Shown here piece by piece: positions 8,108 to 21,948 of a stretch of 64,000 nt of DNA (position 1 is its first letter; every line of letters begins with the position of its first letter). The position numbers and the translations under genes were made by a program. The stretch lies in the NCBI RefSeq assembly GCF_002897035.1, contig NZ_BAUX01000005.1, forward strand, positions 1 through 64,000, written 5' to 3'. The notes beneath the pieces are model-generated. The model did not search any database. It was not told where the DNA came from and was given only the letters and a program-made list of their open reading frames with translations. The stretch is from Methylopila sp. Yamaguchi. GTDB lineage: Bacteria; Pseudomonadota; Alphaproteobacteria; Rhizobiales; Methylopilaceae.

Positions 8108-10101
8108 ATGACCCTCGCCTCAATCGACGCCATCGAGGGCGCCAAACGCCCGCGCATCGCGATCGAGGCGGTCACGCCCACGGTGGACGGTGGTCGGTTC
8201 CCCATAAAGACCGTCGTCGGCCGCGACCTGACGGTCGAGGCCGACGTCTTTGCGGACGGCCACGAGGTGCTGAAGGCCGACGTTCTCTGGCGTCCGTTGG
8301 GGGGAGAGTGGCGGCGCAGCCCGATGGCCTACGTCATAAACGATCGCTGGCGCGGGACGTTCACGCCGGACGCGATCGGGCGCCACGAGTTCGTCGTCGA
8401 GGCGTGGTGGGACGATTTCGGGACCTTCCGGCGCGACCTGACCAAGAAGCGCGAGGCGGGGCTGGACGTTCGGCTGGAGACGGACGAGGGCCTGCTGCTG
8501 CTCGAGGACGTCGCGGCGCAGGCCCCCGCCGAGGCCGCCCGAACGCTCGCCGACTTCATCCTCGCGGCCCGCGCGGCCGACGTGCCGACGCGCGTCGCCG
8601 AGCTGCTTTCGCCGGAGGCGCACGCCGCAGCCGTGGCCGCCGACCCGCGCGCCTTCGCGTCACGCTCCGAGATCTTCGGCGTGGAGGTTGAGCGGGTCCA
8701 GGCCGAGTTCGCGAGTTGGTACGAGTTGTTCCCGCGCTCCGAGAGCGGCGACCCGACCCGGCACGGCACCTTCCGCGACGTCGTCAAGCGGCTGCCGATG
8801 ATCCGGGACATGGGCTTCGACGTGCTTTACTTCCCGCCGATCCACCCGATCGGCACGAGCAACCGCAAGGGCCCGAACAACACGCTGACCCCCGGCCCGA
8901 CTGACGTTGGCAGCCCTTACGCCATCGGCGCGCCGGAAGGGGGCCACGACGCCCTGCATCCCGAACTCGGCACGATCGAGGATTTCCGCGCTCTGGTGCA
9001 GGCGGCGAAGGAGCATGGGCTCGAGATCGCGCTCGACTTCGCGATCCAGTGCTCTCCGGACCACCCGTGGCTGAAGGAGCATCCCGGCTGGTTCAACTGG
9101 CGGCCGGACGGCTCCATGAAATACGCGGAGAACCCGCCGAAGAAGTATCAGGACATCGTCAACGTCGACTTCTACGGGCCGGACGCCGTGCCGGGCCTGT
9201 GGATCGCGCTGCGCGACGTGGTGCTGTTCTGGGCGTCCGAGGGCGTCAAGACTTTCCGCGTCGACAACCCGCACACAAAGCCGTTTCCGTTCTGGGAGTG
9301 GATGATCGCCGAGGTCAAGGCGAAGCATCCCGACGCGATCTTCCTTTCGGAAGCCTTCACACGCCCGAAGGTGATGTACCGCCTCGCGAAGGTCGGCTAC
9401 TCGCAGTCGTACACCTACTTCACCTGGCGCAACACCAAGCACGAGATGGCGGAGTACCTGACGGAGCTGACGACGACGGCGCCGAAGAACTTCTTCCGCC
9501 CCCACTTCTTCGTCAACACTCCGGACATCAATCCCTATTTCCTGCAGACGTCAGGCCGCCCCGGCTTCCTGATCCGCGCGGCGCTCGCGACCACGCTGTC
9601 GGGACTTTGGGGCATGTACAACGGCTTCGAGATCTGCGAGAGCGCGCCGCTGCCCGGCAAGGAAGAGTATCTCGACAGCGAGAAGTACGAGATCCGGATC
9701 CGGAACTGGAACCAGCCCGGCAACATCATCTCCGAGATCACCCGGCTGAACCGTATCCGCAAGCAGAACCCCGCGCTGCAGACCCATCTCGGCGTCACGT
9801 TCTACAACTGCTTCGACGACCAGATTCTGCTTTACGGCAAGTCGCGGCCCAGGTCGGACGGCGCGGGCGTCGAGGACATGATCCTCACCTTCGTCAGCCT
9901 GGATCCGCACGCGGAGAAGCATGCGGCCTACGAGCTTCCGCTGTGGGAGTTCGGTTTGCCCGACGGCGGGACGGTCGCGGTAGAGGACCTCATGCGCGGC
10001 AACCGCTTCACCCTGACCGGCAAATCCCAGTGGGTCTACGTGAACCCGGCTGAAATGCCGTTTCACGTCTGGCGCCTCACGAACGTAGCTGGAGCATCGG
10101 C

Positions 10102-10105
<4 letters not shown>
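8108..10105 (+). CDS. glgE: Alpha-1,4-glucan:maltose-1-phosphate maltosyltransferase GlgE
   Basis: GlgE adds maltose units from maltose-1-phosphate to linear alpha-1,4-glucan. The 665-residue protein has the GlgE N-terminal domain (about 1-200) followed by a GH13_3 barrel. The nucleophile is Asp386 in FRVDNPHTKP and the acid/base Glu415 in LSEAFTRPK, 29 residues apart as in characterised GlgE enzymes. The start at 8108 follows AAGGGAGA; the frame is open earlier but without coding character. It opens a tightly coupled operon: its TGA overlaps the ATG of treS, whose maltokinase domain should make its substrate. Confidence 0.95.
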
Positions 10106-13412
<3,307 letters not shown>

Positions 13413-13416
<4 letters not shown>

Positions 13417-15596
13417 CGGCGACCACCACTTCCCTCGACCGGAGCGCGCTCGACGCCCTCGCCCAGGGCCGTCACGGCGATCCCTTCGCCGTGCTTGGCC
13501 GCCATGACGACGGCGACGGACCCTATGTCCGCGCCGTTCTGCCGGGGGCCCTCGAGGTCGAGATCGTCGACCGTGCGAGCGGGGCGACGGTCGGCGAACT
13601 TACGGACGTCGGCGGCGGGGTCTGGGAAGGCCGCGTCCGCGGCGTCGACCCCTATCTCTTCCAGATCAGCTGGCCCGGCGCGGGCCAGGAGATCGAAGAC
13701 CCCTACAGCTTCGGCCTGCTCCTGGGCGACCTCGATCTGCACCTGATCGCGGAAGCGCGTCACTTCCAGCTGGCGTCGGCGCTCGGCGCCAACGCCATGA
13801 CCGTGGACGGGGTCCCGGGGGTTCGTTTCGCAGTGTGGGCGCCGAACGCGCGCTCGGTCGCCGTCATCGGCGACTTCAACTCCTGGGATTCACGCCGCCA
13901 CCCGATGCGGCTTCGCCAGCCGGCCGGCGTCTGGGAACTGTTCGTGCCCCGCGTCGGCCCGGGCGAGCGCTACAAGTTCGCCATTCACGGGCCGGACGGC
14001 GCGCGGCTGCCCGACAAGGCGGACCCGGTCGCCCGCGCTTACGAAGCCGCGCCCGCGACAGGCGCCGTGGTGGCCTCGCCCGAGCCCTACGTCTGGACCG
14101 ACGCCGACTGGATCGAGCGCCGCACCAAAGCGCAGGAGCCCGATCAGCCGCTGTCGTTCTACGAAGTGCACCTCGGCTCCTGGATGAAGGCGGACGGGCG
14201 CGAGGTCGACTGGACCTTCGCGACCGAAAAGCTGATCCCCTACGCCGTCGACATGGGGTTCACCCACATTGAGCTGCTGCCGATCACCGAACACCCGTTC
14301 GGCGGCTCGTGGGGCTATCAGCCGCTCGGCCTGTTTGCGCCGACCGCGCGCTACGGCGCGCCGGAGGACTTCGCGCGCTTCGTCGACGCGGCCCACGCCG
14401 CGGGCGTCGGCGTGGTGCTGGACTGGGTTCCCGCCCATTTCCCGACCGACGCGCATGGCCTCGGCCGGTTCGACGGCACCGCGCTCTATGAGCACGCCGA
14501 CCCGCGCGAGGGGTTCCACATCGATTGGAACACCGCGATCTACAACTTCGGACGGCGCGAGGTTCAGGGCTTCCTGATCGCAAGCGCGCTGCACTGGCTC
14601 GAGACCTTCCACGTCGACGGGCTGCGCGTCGACGCCGTCGCCTCGATGCTCTACCGCGACTACAGCCGCAAGGCCGGCGAATGGGTGCCGAACCAGTATG
14701 GCGGCCGCGAGAACCTGGAAGCGGTCGGGTTCATCCAGCACCTGAACGCGGTGGTGCGCGAACGCGCGCCCGGCGCGATCATGATCGCCGAGGAGTCGAC
14801 CGCCTGGCCCGGCGTCACGCGACCGACGACGGAGGGCGGCCTCGGCTTCCACTACAAATGGAACATGGGCTGGATGCACGACACGCTCCATTACATGGAG
14901 CAGGACCCCGTCTACCGGCAGTACAACCACAACGGCATAACCTTCGGGCTCGTCTACGCCTTCTCGGAAAAGTTCGTCCTGCCGCTCAGCCACGACGAGG
15001 TCGTGCACGGCAAGGGCTCGCTGATCCAGAAGATGCCGGGCGACCTCTGGCAGAAGTTTGCGAACCTGCGCGCTCTCTACGGGATGATGTGGAGTCATCC
15101 CGGCAAGAAGCTGGTGTTCATGGGCGCCGACACCGCGCAATGGCGCGAGTGGAATCATGACGACCAGGTCGACTGGCCGGCGCTGGACGATCCGAACCAC
15201 GCCGGGATCCAGCGGCTGATGCGGGACCTCAACCATCTGTACCGCGCCAATCCCGCGCTTCACCGCCGCGACGCGGATCCCGCCGGCTTCCGCTGGATCG
15301 TCGGCGACGACACCGCGAACTCCGTCTTCGCCTTCCTGCGGCTCGGCGACGACGGCGACGCACCTGTCCTCGTGGTGGCGAACATGACGCCGGTCCCGCG
15401 GCATGGATATCGCATCGGCGTTCCGAAAGCCGGACGGTGGAGCGAGATCATGAACACGGACGCGGGGATCTACGGTGGTTCGAACGTCGGCAACGGCGGC
15501 GGACTTCCGACGACCGACGTCGAAAGCCATGGGGAGCAGCAGGCGCTGGATCTGACGTTGCCGCCGCTCGGCGTCGTCTTCCTGCGCGCGGAATGA
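13413..15596 (+). CDS. glgB: 1,4-alpha-glucan branching enzyme GlgB
   Basis: GlgB makes alpha-1,6 branches in glycogen. At 727 residues it is the long form, with an N1 module (about 10-110), a CBM48 (about 125-225), and the GH13 barrel. Asp407 lies in [14 protein letters not shown], Glu460 in [11 protein letters not shown], and the third acidic residue in [12 protein letters not shown] near residue 525. The ATG overlaps the treS stop by 4 bp. A 384-bp gap separates it from the next gene of the cluster. Confidence 0.96.
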
Positions 15597-15980
15597 CCAT
15601 GGCGTGACGGCTGACGGGTCACGGCGCCGCCCTCGATGGCGCGCGCTCCCGGCCGCTTCGTCTCCTGCTTCCGACGGCGCGACCTTCTCCCGTGACGTCG
15701 GACGGCGCCCGCTTTGTCGCCGCGGAGGCCGAGGCGCGCGCCGTCCTTTGACCGCATCGTTTCCCCGGAGGAGCGATCTAGGTTCAGATCAGCGATCCTG
15801 CGCAAAGGCCGTTACACTCCGTCTCGCGGGCCTCTCCAAGCGCATAAGAGGAGTCTCCGCGCCGGGCGATAGACGCTCGCCGACCACGCCGTTTCGGGAC
15901 GAACCATTGCACCACGCTCGACACCCTGCAGGCCCGCCCTCCATGCCCACCCGCGGGCGCCTTAGAGCGGCGGAGCGCCC
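15597..15980 (+). other. Intergenic gap inside the glucan cluster
   Basis: This is the only large gap in the rightward cluster between glgE and treY. I see no convincing gene here: the open frames lack a ribosome site and family-like sequence. I also see no clear intrinsic terminator. It could hold a second promoter for glgX-treZ-malQ-treY, but I cannot identify -35/-10 elements with confidence. Confidence 0.5.
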
Positions 15981-18113
15981 GTGAGCCAGACCTTGGAACC
16001 TGGCTCGCCCTACCCGCTCGGCGCGACGTGGGACGGGCTCGGCGTGAACTTCGCGGTTTTCTCCGCCAACGCCGACCAGATCGACCTCTGTCTGTTCGAC
16101 CCGTCCGGTCGCCGGGAGATCGGCCGCCTGCCGTTGCCCGAGAAGACGGACGAGGTGTTCCACGGGTATCTGCCGGAGGCGCGCGCCGGCTTGCTCTACG
16201 GCTTCCGCGCCCACGGCGTGTACGAGCCGCAGCACGGCCACCGCTTCAATCCCAACAAGCTGCTGCTCGACCCCTACGCCAAGCAGGTCGCCGGAGAGGT
16301 GCGTTGGTCCGACGCGCTCTATGGCTACCGCCTGCACAGTCCGCGCGGTGATCTCTCCTACGACCGGCGCGACAGCGCGCCGGGCATGCCGAAGGGGGTC
16401 GTGGTCGACGACGCGTTCAACTGGGGCGACGACCGCCCCCCCAACACGCCGTGGCAGGAGACGGTGATCTACGAGGCGCACGTGCGCGGCCTCACGATGC
16501 AGCGGGAGGACCTGCGGCCGCACGAGCGCGGCACCTTCGCGGCGCTCGCAAGCCCCCCGATGATCGAGCACTACAAGAGGCTCGGGATCACCGCGGTCGA
16601 GCTGCTGCCGATCCACGCCTTCGTGCAGGACCGCAGGCTCATCGAGCTCGGCCTCCGCAACTACTGGGGCTACAACACCCTCGCCTTCTTCGCGCCCGAG
16701 CAGCGCTACCTCTCGGACGGTTCGCTGAACGAGATCAAGGTCGCGGTGCGCCGGCTGCACGCCGCCGGCATCGAGGTCTTCCTCGACGTCGTCTACAACC
16801 ACACCGCCGAAGGCAGCGAGGAAGGGCCGACGCTGTCTTTTCGGGGGCTCGACAACGCCAGCTACTACCGCCACGTCCGCGACAACTGGCGGCTCTGCGT
16901 CAACGACACCGGCACCGGGAACACCGTGAACCTCAGCCACCCGCGGGTGCTGCAGATGGTCATGGACAGTCTGCGCTACTGGGTCGAGGCCTACCACATC
17001 GACGGCTTCCGCTTCGACCTCGGCGTCACGCTGGGCCGCGAGGAGCATGGATTCGACCCTGGCTCGGGCTTCTTCGACGCGATCCGCCAGGACCCGGTCC
17101 TGCAGCGGGTGAAACTGATCGCAGAGCCCTGGGACATCGGGCCCGGCGGATATCAGCTCGGCCATTTCCCGCCAGGCTTCGCGGAGTGGAACGACAAGTA
17201 CCGCGACAGCATGCGACGGCTGTGGCGCGGCGACCCCGGCCAACGCCCCGAAGTCGCAGCGCGGCTCGCGGGCTCGAGCGACCTGTTCGACCGGCGCTCA
17301 CGCAAGCCCTGGGCCTCGGTGAACTTCGTCGCGAGCCACGACGGCTACACCCTCGCCGACGCCGTCGCTTACGTGGAGAAGCACAACCACGCCAACGGCG
17401 AGGACAATCGGGACGGCCATGGCGAGAACTACACCTCGAACTGGGGCGTCGAGGGACCGACCGACGATCCCGACATCCTCGAGACCCGGGCGCGGGTCGC
17501 GCGGGCGCTGCTCGCCAGCGTCTTCTTCGCCCATGGCACTCCCATGCTGTTGGCCGGCGAGGAGTTCGGCCGGACGCAGGGCGGCAACAACAACGCCTAC
17601 GCGCAGGACAACGGCGTCTCCTGGGTCGACTGGCGGCTGGCGGAAGGCGACGAAGGCCGGGCGCTGACCGCCTTCGTCGGCCGCCTCGCGCGGCTGCGGG
17701 CGGAGCACCCGATCCTGCGATGCAAACACTTTCTCCACGGCCGGGAAGAACCCGCGCCCGGCGTGCTCGACATCGCCTGGTTCGACGAGGCCGGCGAGGC
17801 GATCAGTTCCGACGCCTGGAACAACCCCGATGAAAGGACGTTATCGCTGCGACGCGCCGCCCGGCGGGAGGACGGCGCCGTTCCCATCCTGACCTTGATG
17901 CTCAACCCGACGTCCGAAGACCGGTCGTTCAAGCTGCCGCCTCCGGCGCTGCCGACGACCCTGCTGGTCGACACCGCCGCCCCCGAGGCGCCGGAGCGGA
18001 CGCTTGAGGGCGACGTCGTCATCGTCGCCGCCCGCAGCGCCGTCCTCGTGATGGCGGTGCGCCCAGCCCCAGCGCGTCCTTCCGGGCGCCACGCGAACGG
18101 AACCAAACGGTGA
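15981..18113 (+). CDS. glgX: Glycogen debranching enzyme GlgX/TreX (second copy)
   Basis: The 710-residue GH13_11 enzyme starts at GTG with GGAGC five bases upstream. It has a CBM48 (about 10-100), Asp346 in IDGFRFDLGVT, Glu382 in IAEPWDIGPGG and VNFVASHDGYTLAD. It clearly resembles the copy at 5377 but differs throughout. Because its TGA overlaps the treZ GTG by 4 bp, it is the better candidate for the TreX role, debranching glycogen so that TreY and TreZ can turn the linear chains into trehalose. The division of labour between the copies is inference. Confidence 0.93.
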   Translation: MSQTLEPGSPYPLGATWDGLGVNFAVFSANADQIDLCLFDPSGRREIGRLPLPEKTDEVFHGYLPEARAGLLYGFRAHGVYEPQHGHRFNPNKLLLDPYAKQVAGEVRWSDALYGYRLHSPRGDLSYDRRDSAPGMPKGVVVDDAFNWGDDRPPNTPWQETVIYEAHVRGLTMQREDLRPHERGTFAALASPPMIEHYKRLGITAVELLPIHAFVQDRRLIELGLRNYWGYNTLAFFAPEQRYLSDGSLNEIKVAVRRLHAAGIEVFLDVVYNHTAEGSEEGPTLSFRGLDNASYYRHVRDNWRLCVNDTGTGNTVNLSHPRVLQMVMDSLRYWVEAYHIDGFRFDLGVTLGREEHGFDPGSGFFDAIRQDPVLQRVKLIAEPWDIGPGGYQLGHFPPGFAEWNDKYRDSMRRLWRGDPGQRPEVAARLAGSSDLFDRRSRKPWASVNFVASHDGYTLADAVAYVEKHNHANGEDNRDGHGENYTSNWGVEGPTDDPDILETRARVARALLASVFFAHGTPMLLAGEEFGRTQGGNNNAYAQDNGVSWVDWRLAEGDEGRALTAFVGRLARLRAEHPILRCKHFLHGREEPAPGVLDIAWFDEAGEAISSDAWNNPDERTLSLRRAARREDGAVPILTLMLNPTSEDRSFKLPPPALPTTLLVDTAAPEAPERTLEGDVVIVAARSAVLVMAVRPAPARPSGRHANGTKR

Positions 18114-19864
18114 GCGACGCCTTCGGCATGGACCTGACCTTCGGCGCGGCCCGCGGCGAGGGGGCGACGACGTTTCGGTTCTGGGCGCCCGCCCATCAGG
18201 AGGTGCGGCTCGAGATCCGCGACGGCGAGACGATCGCGATGGAGCGCTCCGACGACGGCTGGTTCGCGGCGACGCTGCCCGCGCCCGCCGGCGCTCGCTA
18301 CCGGTTCGCGCTTCCCGACGGGCTGACCGTGCCCGACCCCGCCTCCCGCTTCCAGGACGGCGACATCCATGGCTGGAGCGTCGTGGTCGACTCCAGGTCC
18401 TATCGCTGGCGCACGGCCGGATGGACGGGCCGGCCCTGGCACGAGGCCGTGGTCTACGAGCTCCACGTCGGCGCCTTCGGCGGCTTCAAGGGCGTGGCGG
18501 AGGCGCTGCCTCGCCTGGCTGAGCTTGGGATCACCGCCGTTCAGCTGATGCCGATCAACGACGTTCCCGGCGCCCGCAACTGGGGCTACGACGGCGTGCT
18601 GCCCTACGCTCCCGACGAGGCCTTCGGGACGCCCGAGGATCTCAAAGCGCTCATCGACCGGGCGCACGAGCTCGGCCTGATGATGATGCTGGACGTGGTC
18701 TACAACCACTTCGGGCCGGACGGGAACTACATCGGCTCCTACGCTCCGACCTTCTTCCGCGAGGACCTGCACACGCCGTGGGGCGGAGCGATCGACTTCC
18801 GGCTGCCGGAGGTGCGGGCGTTTTTCACCGAGAACGCACTGTACTGGCTGATGGAGTACCGCTTCGACGGCCTGCGCTTCGACGCGGTGCACGCGATCTC
18901 CGAAAGCGACTGGATCGACGAGATGGCGGCGACGGTTCACGCGACGGTCGAGCCGGGACGCCATGTCCATCTCGTGCTGGAGAATGAGCACAACGAGCAG
19001 AGCCACCTCGCCGGCGACGTCGATGCGCAGTGGAACGACGATTTCCACCACGTCATCCATGTGCTCCTCACGGGCGAGCGCGAGGGCTACTACGAGGACT
19101 ACGCCGAGGACACCGCGGGCAAGCTCGCACGCACCCTATCCGAAGGCTTCGTCTACCAAGGTGAGCCGTCCCCCCATCTCGACGGCAAGCGCCGCGGGAC
19201 CCCGAGCGGCCACTTGGCCCCGACCTCCTTCGTAAGCTTCCTCCAGAATCACGACCAGATCGGCAACCGCGCCTTCGGCGACCGGCTGTCGACGCTCGCG
19301 CCGGCCAAGGGCGTCGAAGCGGCCACCGCTGCGCTGCTGCTGATCCCGCACGTGCCGATGATTTTCATGGGCGAGGAGGTCGCAAGCGAGACGCCGTTCC
19401 TGTTCTTCACCGACCATCAGGGCGAACTGGCCGATGCGGTGCGCGAAGGCCGCCGGAAGGAGTTCTCGAAGTTCGCCGCCTTCGCCGGCGCCGAGGTGCC
19501 GGACCCGAACGCTGCGAAGACCTTCGAGGACTCGATCCCGCAGCCGCATCCGGAGCGCGCCGAGGCGCGCTCAGCGCTGTTCAAAACGCTTCTGACGCTG
19601 CGGGCCGCCGAGATCGCGCCGCGCATTCCCGGCGCGCGCTCCGAGGGCGCCGAGGCCGTCGGCCCAAAGGCCGCCGTCGCCCGCTGGACGCTCGGCGACG
19701 GCGCGAAGCTGACGCTCGCGCTCAATCTCGACGACAAGGCGACGAAGATCGCGGGCCTGGCCGGCCCGTTGCTGTTCGAGAGCGACGTCGGGGCGTCCGA
19801 CTCCGTCCGCGCCGGCGAACTGCCAGCCTTCACGACCATAGCCCTGCTGGAGACCCCCGCGTGA
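18110..19864 (+). CDS. treZ: Malto-oligosyltrehalose trehalohydrolase TreZ
   Basis: TreZ cleaves free trehalose from malto-oligosyltrehalose made by TreY. The 584-residue protein starts with GTG and has an N-terminal CBM48-like domain (about 8-95) and a GH13_10 barrel: Asp258 in FDGLRFDAVHAI, Glu291 in LVLENEHNEQ, and the late motif FLQNHDQIGNRAFGDR that marks this family. GTGA overlaps couple it to glgX upstream and malQ downstream. Confidence 0.95.
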   Translation: MSDAFGMDLTFGAARGEGATTFRFWAPAHQEVRLEIRDGETIAMERSDDGWFAATLPAPAGARYRFALPDGLTVPDPASRFQDGDIHGWSVVVDSRSYRWRTAGWTGRPWHEAVVYELHVGAFGGFKGVAEALPRLAELGITAVQLMPINDVPGARNWGYDGVLPYAPDEAFGTPEDLKALIDRAHELGLMMMLDVVYNHFGPDGNYIGSYAPTFFREDLHTPWGGAIDFRLPEVRAFFTENALYWLMEYRFDGLRFDAVHAISESDWIDEMAATVHATVEPGRHVHLVLENEHNEQSHLAGDVDAQWNDDFHHVIHVLLTGEREGYYEDYAEDTAGKLARTLSEGFVYQGEPSPHLDGKRRGTPSGHLAPTSFVSFLQNHDQIGNRAFGDRLSTLAPAKGVEAATAALLLIPHVPMIFMGEEVASETPFLFFTDHQGELADAVREGRRKEFSKFAAFAGAEVPDPNAAKTFEDSIPQPHPERAEARSALFKTLLTLRAAEIAPRIPGARSEGAEAVGPKAAVARWTLGDGAKLTLALNLDDKATKIAGLAGPLLFESDVGASDSVRAGELPAFTTIALLETPA

Positions 19865-21948
19865 GCGCTGACGACGACGTTCGCGACCTCGCCGAACGGG
19901 CGGGCTTCTCGGTCAAGTGGACCGATCAGTCCGGCAAGGCCCAGACGGTGCGGCCCGATACGCTGCGGCGGCTCTTGAACGCGATCGGCCTGCCGGCGGA
20001 GTCCGAGGGCGACGTCCGCGCCTCCCGCGAGACGCTCGACTCCCTCGCGCGCGCGCCTTCGGACTTCGTGACGGCGCGGATTGGCGAACCCTTCGCCGTC
20101 GACGCCCGGCCGATGAGCCCGGCCCTCTTCGTCCGCGAGGACGGCGAGCGCTTCGACGTGTCGCTCGGGGTGGGCGACGACGGCCGCGCGCAGATGCGCC
20201 CGATCCTCGAGCCCGGCTATCATCGGCTGGAGGTCGGAGACCGCGTGATCACCGTCGCCGTCGCGCCCCGGCGAGGCGTCAGCATCGTCGACGTCGCGGG
20301 CGCCCGGCGGATGTGGGGCCTTGCAGCTCAGGTCTACGGCCTGACGCGATCGGGCGACGGCGGCGTCGGCGACATGGGCGGCGTCGCGGCGCTCGCACTG
20401 GCCGCCGCGCACTCGGGCGCGGACGCGGTGGCGCTCTCGCCGCTGCACGCCGGCTTTTCCGCTGACCCGCACCATTTCGGGCCCTACTCGCCTTCGAGTC
20501 GCCTGTTCCTTAACCCGCTGCACGCCGACCCCGACTTCCTGTTCGGCGAAGAGCGCGTGCGCGAGGCGATCCGCGTCTCCGGCGCCGAGGACGCGCGCGC
20601 CGAGGCGGAGCGCGCCGCCCTCATCGACTGGCCCGCCGCCGCGCGCGCCAAGTTGTCCAGCCTGCGGATGCTGTACGACAGCTTCCGGGCTGTCGAGCTT
20701 CAAGAGCCCTCGCCGGGGCGCCTCGCCGCCGACTTTGCGGCTTTCCGCGCGGATGGCGGGGCGCTGCTCGAGGAGCACGCGCGGTTCGAGACGCTGCATG
20801 GCGCCCGCTTCCGCGCCGACCCCCGGCAATGGAGCTGGCGCAGCTGGCCGGAGCCGCTCAGGGATCCGAACAGCGCCGAGGTCGCCGCCTTCGCCGCGGA
20901 GCACGCCGACGAGGTCGGCTTCCACGTGTTCCTCCAGTGGCTCGCGGACCGCTCCTTTGGCGCGGCGCAGAAGCTCGCGCGCGACGCCGGCATGGCGATC
21001 GGCCTGATCTCGGACCTCGCGGTCGGCATGGACGCCGGCGGCAGCCACGCCTGGAGCCGGCAGGAGGACGTTCTGGTCGGCCTCTCGGTGGGCTCGCCGC
21101 CCGATCTGTTCAACCCGAGCGGCCAGGCCTGGGGTCTCGCGACCTTCTCGCCGATGGCGCTCAAGGCCCGCGCCTACGCGCCGTTCCTGGCGACGCTGCG
21201 CGCCTGCATGAAGAACGCGGGCGGCGTCCGCATCGACCATGCGATGGGCCTCGCCCGGCTTTGGATGGTGCCCGAGGGCGCGGGCGCCGGGGAAGGCGCC
21301 TACCTCTCCTACCCCGTCGACGACATGCTGCGGCTGATCGCGCTGGAGTCGCTGCGCAACAACGCCGTCGTCGTGGGCGAGGACCTCGGCACCGTGCCCG
21401 ACGGGTTCCGTGAGCGGCTGGCCGACGCCGGCGTGGCCGGCATGCGCGTCCTCCAGTTCGAGAAGGACGAGGCCCACTTCTTCCCGCCCTACTATTATCC
21501 CTCCGACGCGCTCGCGATGACGACCACGCACGACCTGCCGACCATGGCGGGCTGGTGGTCGGGCGCCGATATCGCGCTGCGGGCGGAAATCGCCGGCGAG
21601 CAATCCGGGGAGACCGCGGAGAACGACCTCGCCACGCGGGCGCAGGACCGGATCGATCTCTGGCGCGCCTTCACCGAGGCCGGCGCGGCCGACGGCGAGC
21701 CGCCGGCGCCCGATCGCCCCGCCCTGGCGGTCGACGCCGCCGTGCGCTTCCTCAGCGAGACGCCGTCGAAGCTTGTGCTGCTGCCGCTTGAAGACGCGCT
21801 GGGCGTCACCGACCAGCCGAACCTGCCGGGCACGCTCGACGAACATCCCAATTGGCGTCGACGCCTGCCGGCGCCCGCCCCAGATCTGCTGAACGACGAG
21901 GCCGCCGTCGGGCGGCTCCGCAGCCTCAACCGGAGACGCCACACGTGA
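19861..21948 (+). CDS. malQ: 4-alpha-glucanotransferase (amylomaltase) MalQ
   Basis: MalQ (GH77) disproportionates malto-oligosaccharides, lengthening short glucans so they can be used by GlgP or TreY. The 695-residue length fits the longer bacterial MalQ form. The nucleophile is Asp459 in GVRIDHAMGLARLW and the acid/base Glu507 in VVGEDLGTVPDGF; TTTHDLPTMAGWW is also typical. The GTG start overlaps the treZ stop, and the stop overlaps the treY GTG start. Confidence 0.94.
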   Translation: MSADDDVRDLAERAGFSVKWTDQSGKAQTVRPDTLRRLLNAIGLPAESEGDVRASRETLDSLARAPSDFVTARIGEPFAVDARPMSPALFVREDGERFDVSLGVGDDGRAQMRPILEPGYHRLEVGDRVITVAVAPRRGVSIVDVAGARRMWGLAAQVYGLTRSGDGGVGDMGGVAALALAAAHSGADAVALSPLHAGFSADPHHFGPYSPSSRLFLNPLHADPDFLFGEERVREAIRVSGAEDARAEAERAALIDWPAAARAKLSSLRMLYDSFRAVELQEPSPGRLAADFAAFRADGGALLEEHARFETLHGARFRADPRQWSWRSWPEPLRDPNSAEVAAFAAEHADEVGFHVFLQWLADRSFGAAQKLARDAGMAIGLISDLAVGMDAGGSHAWSRQEDVLVGLSVGSPPDLFNPSGQAWGLATFSPMALKARAYAPFLATLRACMKNAGGVRIDHAMGLARLWMVPEGAGAGEGAYLSYPVDDMLRLIALESLRNNAVVVGEDLGTVPDGFRERLADAGVAGMRVLQFEKDEAHFFPPYYYPSDALAMTTTHDLPTMAGWWSGADIALRAEIAGEQSGETAENDLATRAQDRIDLWRAFTEAGAADGEPPAPDRPALAVDAAVRFLSETPSKLVLLPLEDALGVTDQPNLPGTLDEHPNWRRRLPAPAPDLLNDEAAVGRLRSLNRRRHT

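Noticed and set aside
15604-15984. 126-residue open frame in the gap after glgB
   Set aside because: It lacks a ribosome site and shows an Arg/Pro/Ser-rich composition typical of chance frames in this genome.
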